Source: Oceanobacillus neutriphilus (GTDB lineage Bacteria; Bacillota; Bacilli; Bacillales; Amphibacillaceae). From it: a DNA stretch of 64,000 nucleotides. Of the stretch, positions 63,903-64,000 are shown in pieces. The stretch is from positions 15,529 to 79,528 of the forward strand of contig NZ_BMLW01000012.1 of the NCBI RefSeq assembly GCF_014645515.1. The letters run 5' to 3'. A program made the position numbers and the translations under genes. How positions within the stretch are numbered: position 1 is the first letter of the stretch; each line of letters opens with the position of its first letter. A model generated the notes under the pieces. It searched no databases. It was given only the letters and a program-made list of their open reading frames with translations, and was not told where the DNA came from.

Positions 63903-64000
63903 ATGATAGGAATTTATCGGGAACCAATCGGGGAGATATCTTGTTTACATGTTATTGATCAGAAGTTTGTGGGAGAAGAGCGACCGGTCGTCGTTTATTT
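63903..64000 (+). CDS. Start of an alpha/beta hydrolase gene (YitV-like), cut by the window end
   Basis: Only the first 32 codons are present: MIGIYREPIGEISCLHVIDQ and onward to PVVVYF. The pattern (short strand, GI/EI-x-x-LH-V, charged turn, PVVVYFHG expected next) resembles the N-terminus of YitV-type prolyl-oligopeptidase-family esterases. AAAGGA lies upstream; GTG 63894 is an alternative start. The function call needs the rest of the gene. Confidence 0.5.
   Translation, partial: MIGIYREPIGEISCLHVIDQKFVGEERPVVVY

Overview
The window is chromosomal DNA of a low-GC Gram-positive rod of the Bacillaceae, most likely Oceanobacillus, Virgibacillus or a close relative. The evidence is consistent: near-ideal AGGAGG-type ribosome binding sites, frequent TTG and GTG starts, a QoxABCD menaquinol oxidase, a tyrosine T-box, CcpA, AcuABC, and a long run of genes (ytnP, ytzB, ytoP, ytoQ, ytpP, ytpQ, ytpR, sftA, murC, ytxG, ytxH, aroA, ccpA, acu genes, tyrS) that keeps the content and rough order of the B. 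subtilis yt region. I see no rRNA, tRNA, CRISPR array, prophage or intact transposase gene.

Layout. 0.4-9.6 kb: HelD-type RNA polymerase recycling ATPase, release factor 3, a SWIM/SNF2 helicase, ornithine aminotransferase and a small membrane protein. 9.8-16.1 kb: a DCC protein, an AEC transporter, a LysR regulator and a divergent methylcitrate-cycle operon (prpC-prpD-prpB) with a strong candidate CcpA (cre) site. 16.1-18.9 kb: ZIP metal transporter, small MerR-like protein, secreted acidic protein, small membrane protein. 18.9-24.6 kb: qoxABCD (minus strand), divergent from a degenerate EAL protein (YkuI), with a candidate Rex site between them. 24.6-36.5 kb: sbcDC, HMG-CoA synthase, succinate-semialdehyde dehydrogenase, a YqjA-type exporter, and a YhdT/PanF-like symporter pair. 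37.3-55.1 kb: the conserved yt block to acuABC. 55.2-64.0 kb: class A PBP, T-box/tyrS, DegV, YitT-family protein, lipoprotein, Nfu_N protein, Cof-type phosphatase, and the start of a YitV-like hydrolase.

The unusual content is in the intergenic spaces. A non-autonomous mobile element of 624 bp (33884-34507) has 15/16 matching terminal inverted repeats (CTCAACTTTCGCACCT type) and a perfect 7-bp target duplication (TTCTTTA). A longer copy lies in opposite orientation at 51700-52578, and truncated pieces lie at 1-250, 17063-17216 and 30475-30921. The full copies contain further palindromic elements. One of these is absent from the 34.4-kb copy, which gives an empty versus filled site comparison. 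Several of these palindromes, and other repeats at 36.7, 50.4 and 62.5 kb, carry a short hairpin with a constant TGCGATTACTC loop and a stem that changes in a compensatory way. A different structured repeat sits immediately upstream of qoxA and of the Cof phosphatase gene. Candidate regulatory sites outside the repeats include a 26-bp perfect palindrome before helD, twin 14-bp palindromes before ccpA, and a sigma-B-type promoter before ytxGH.
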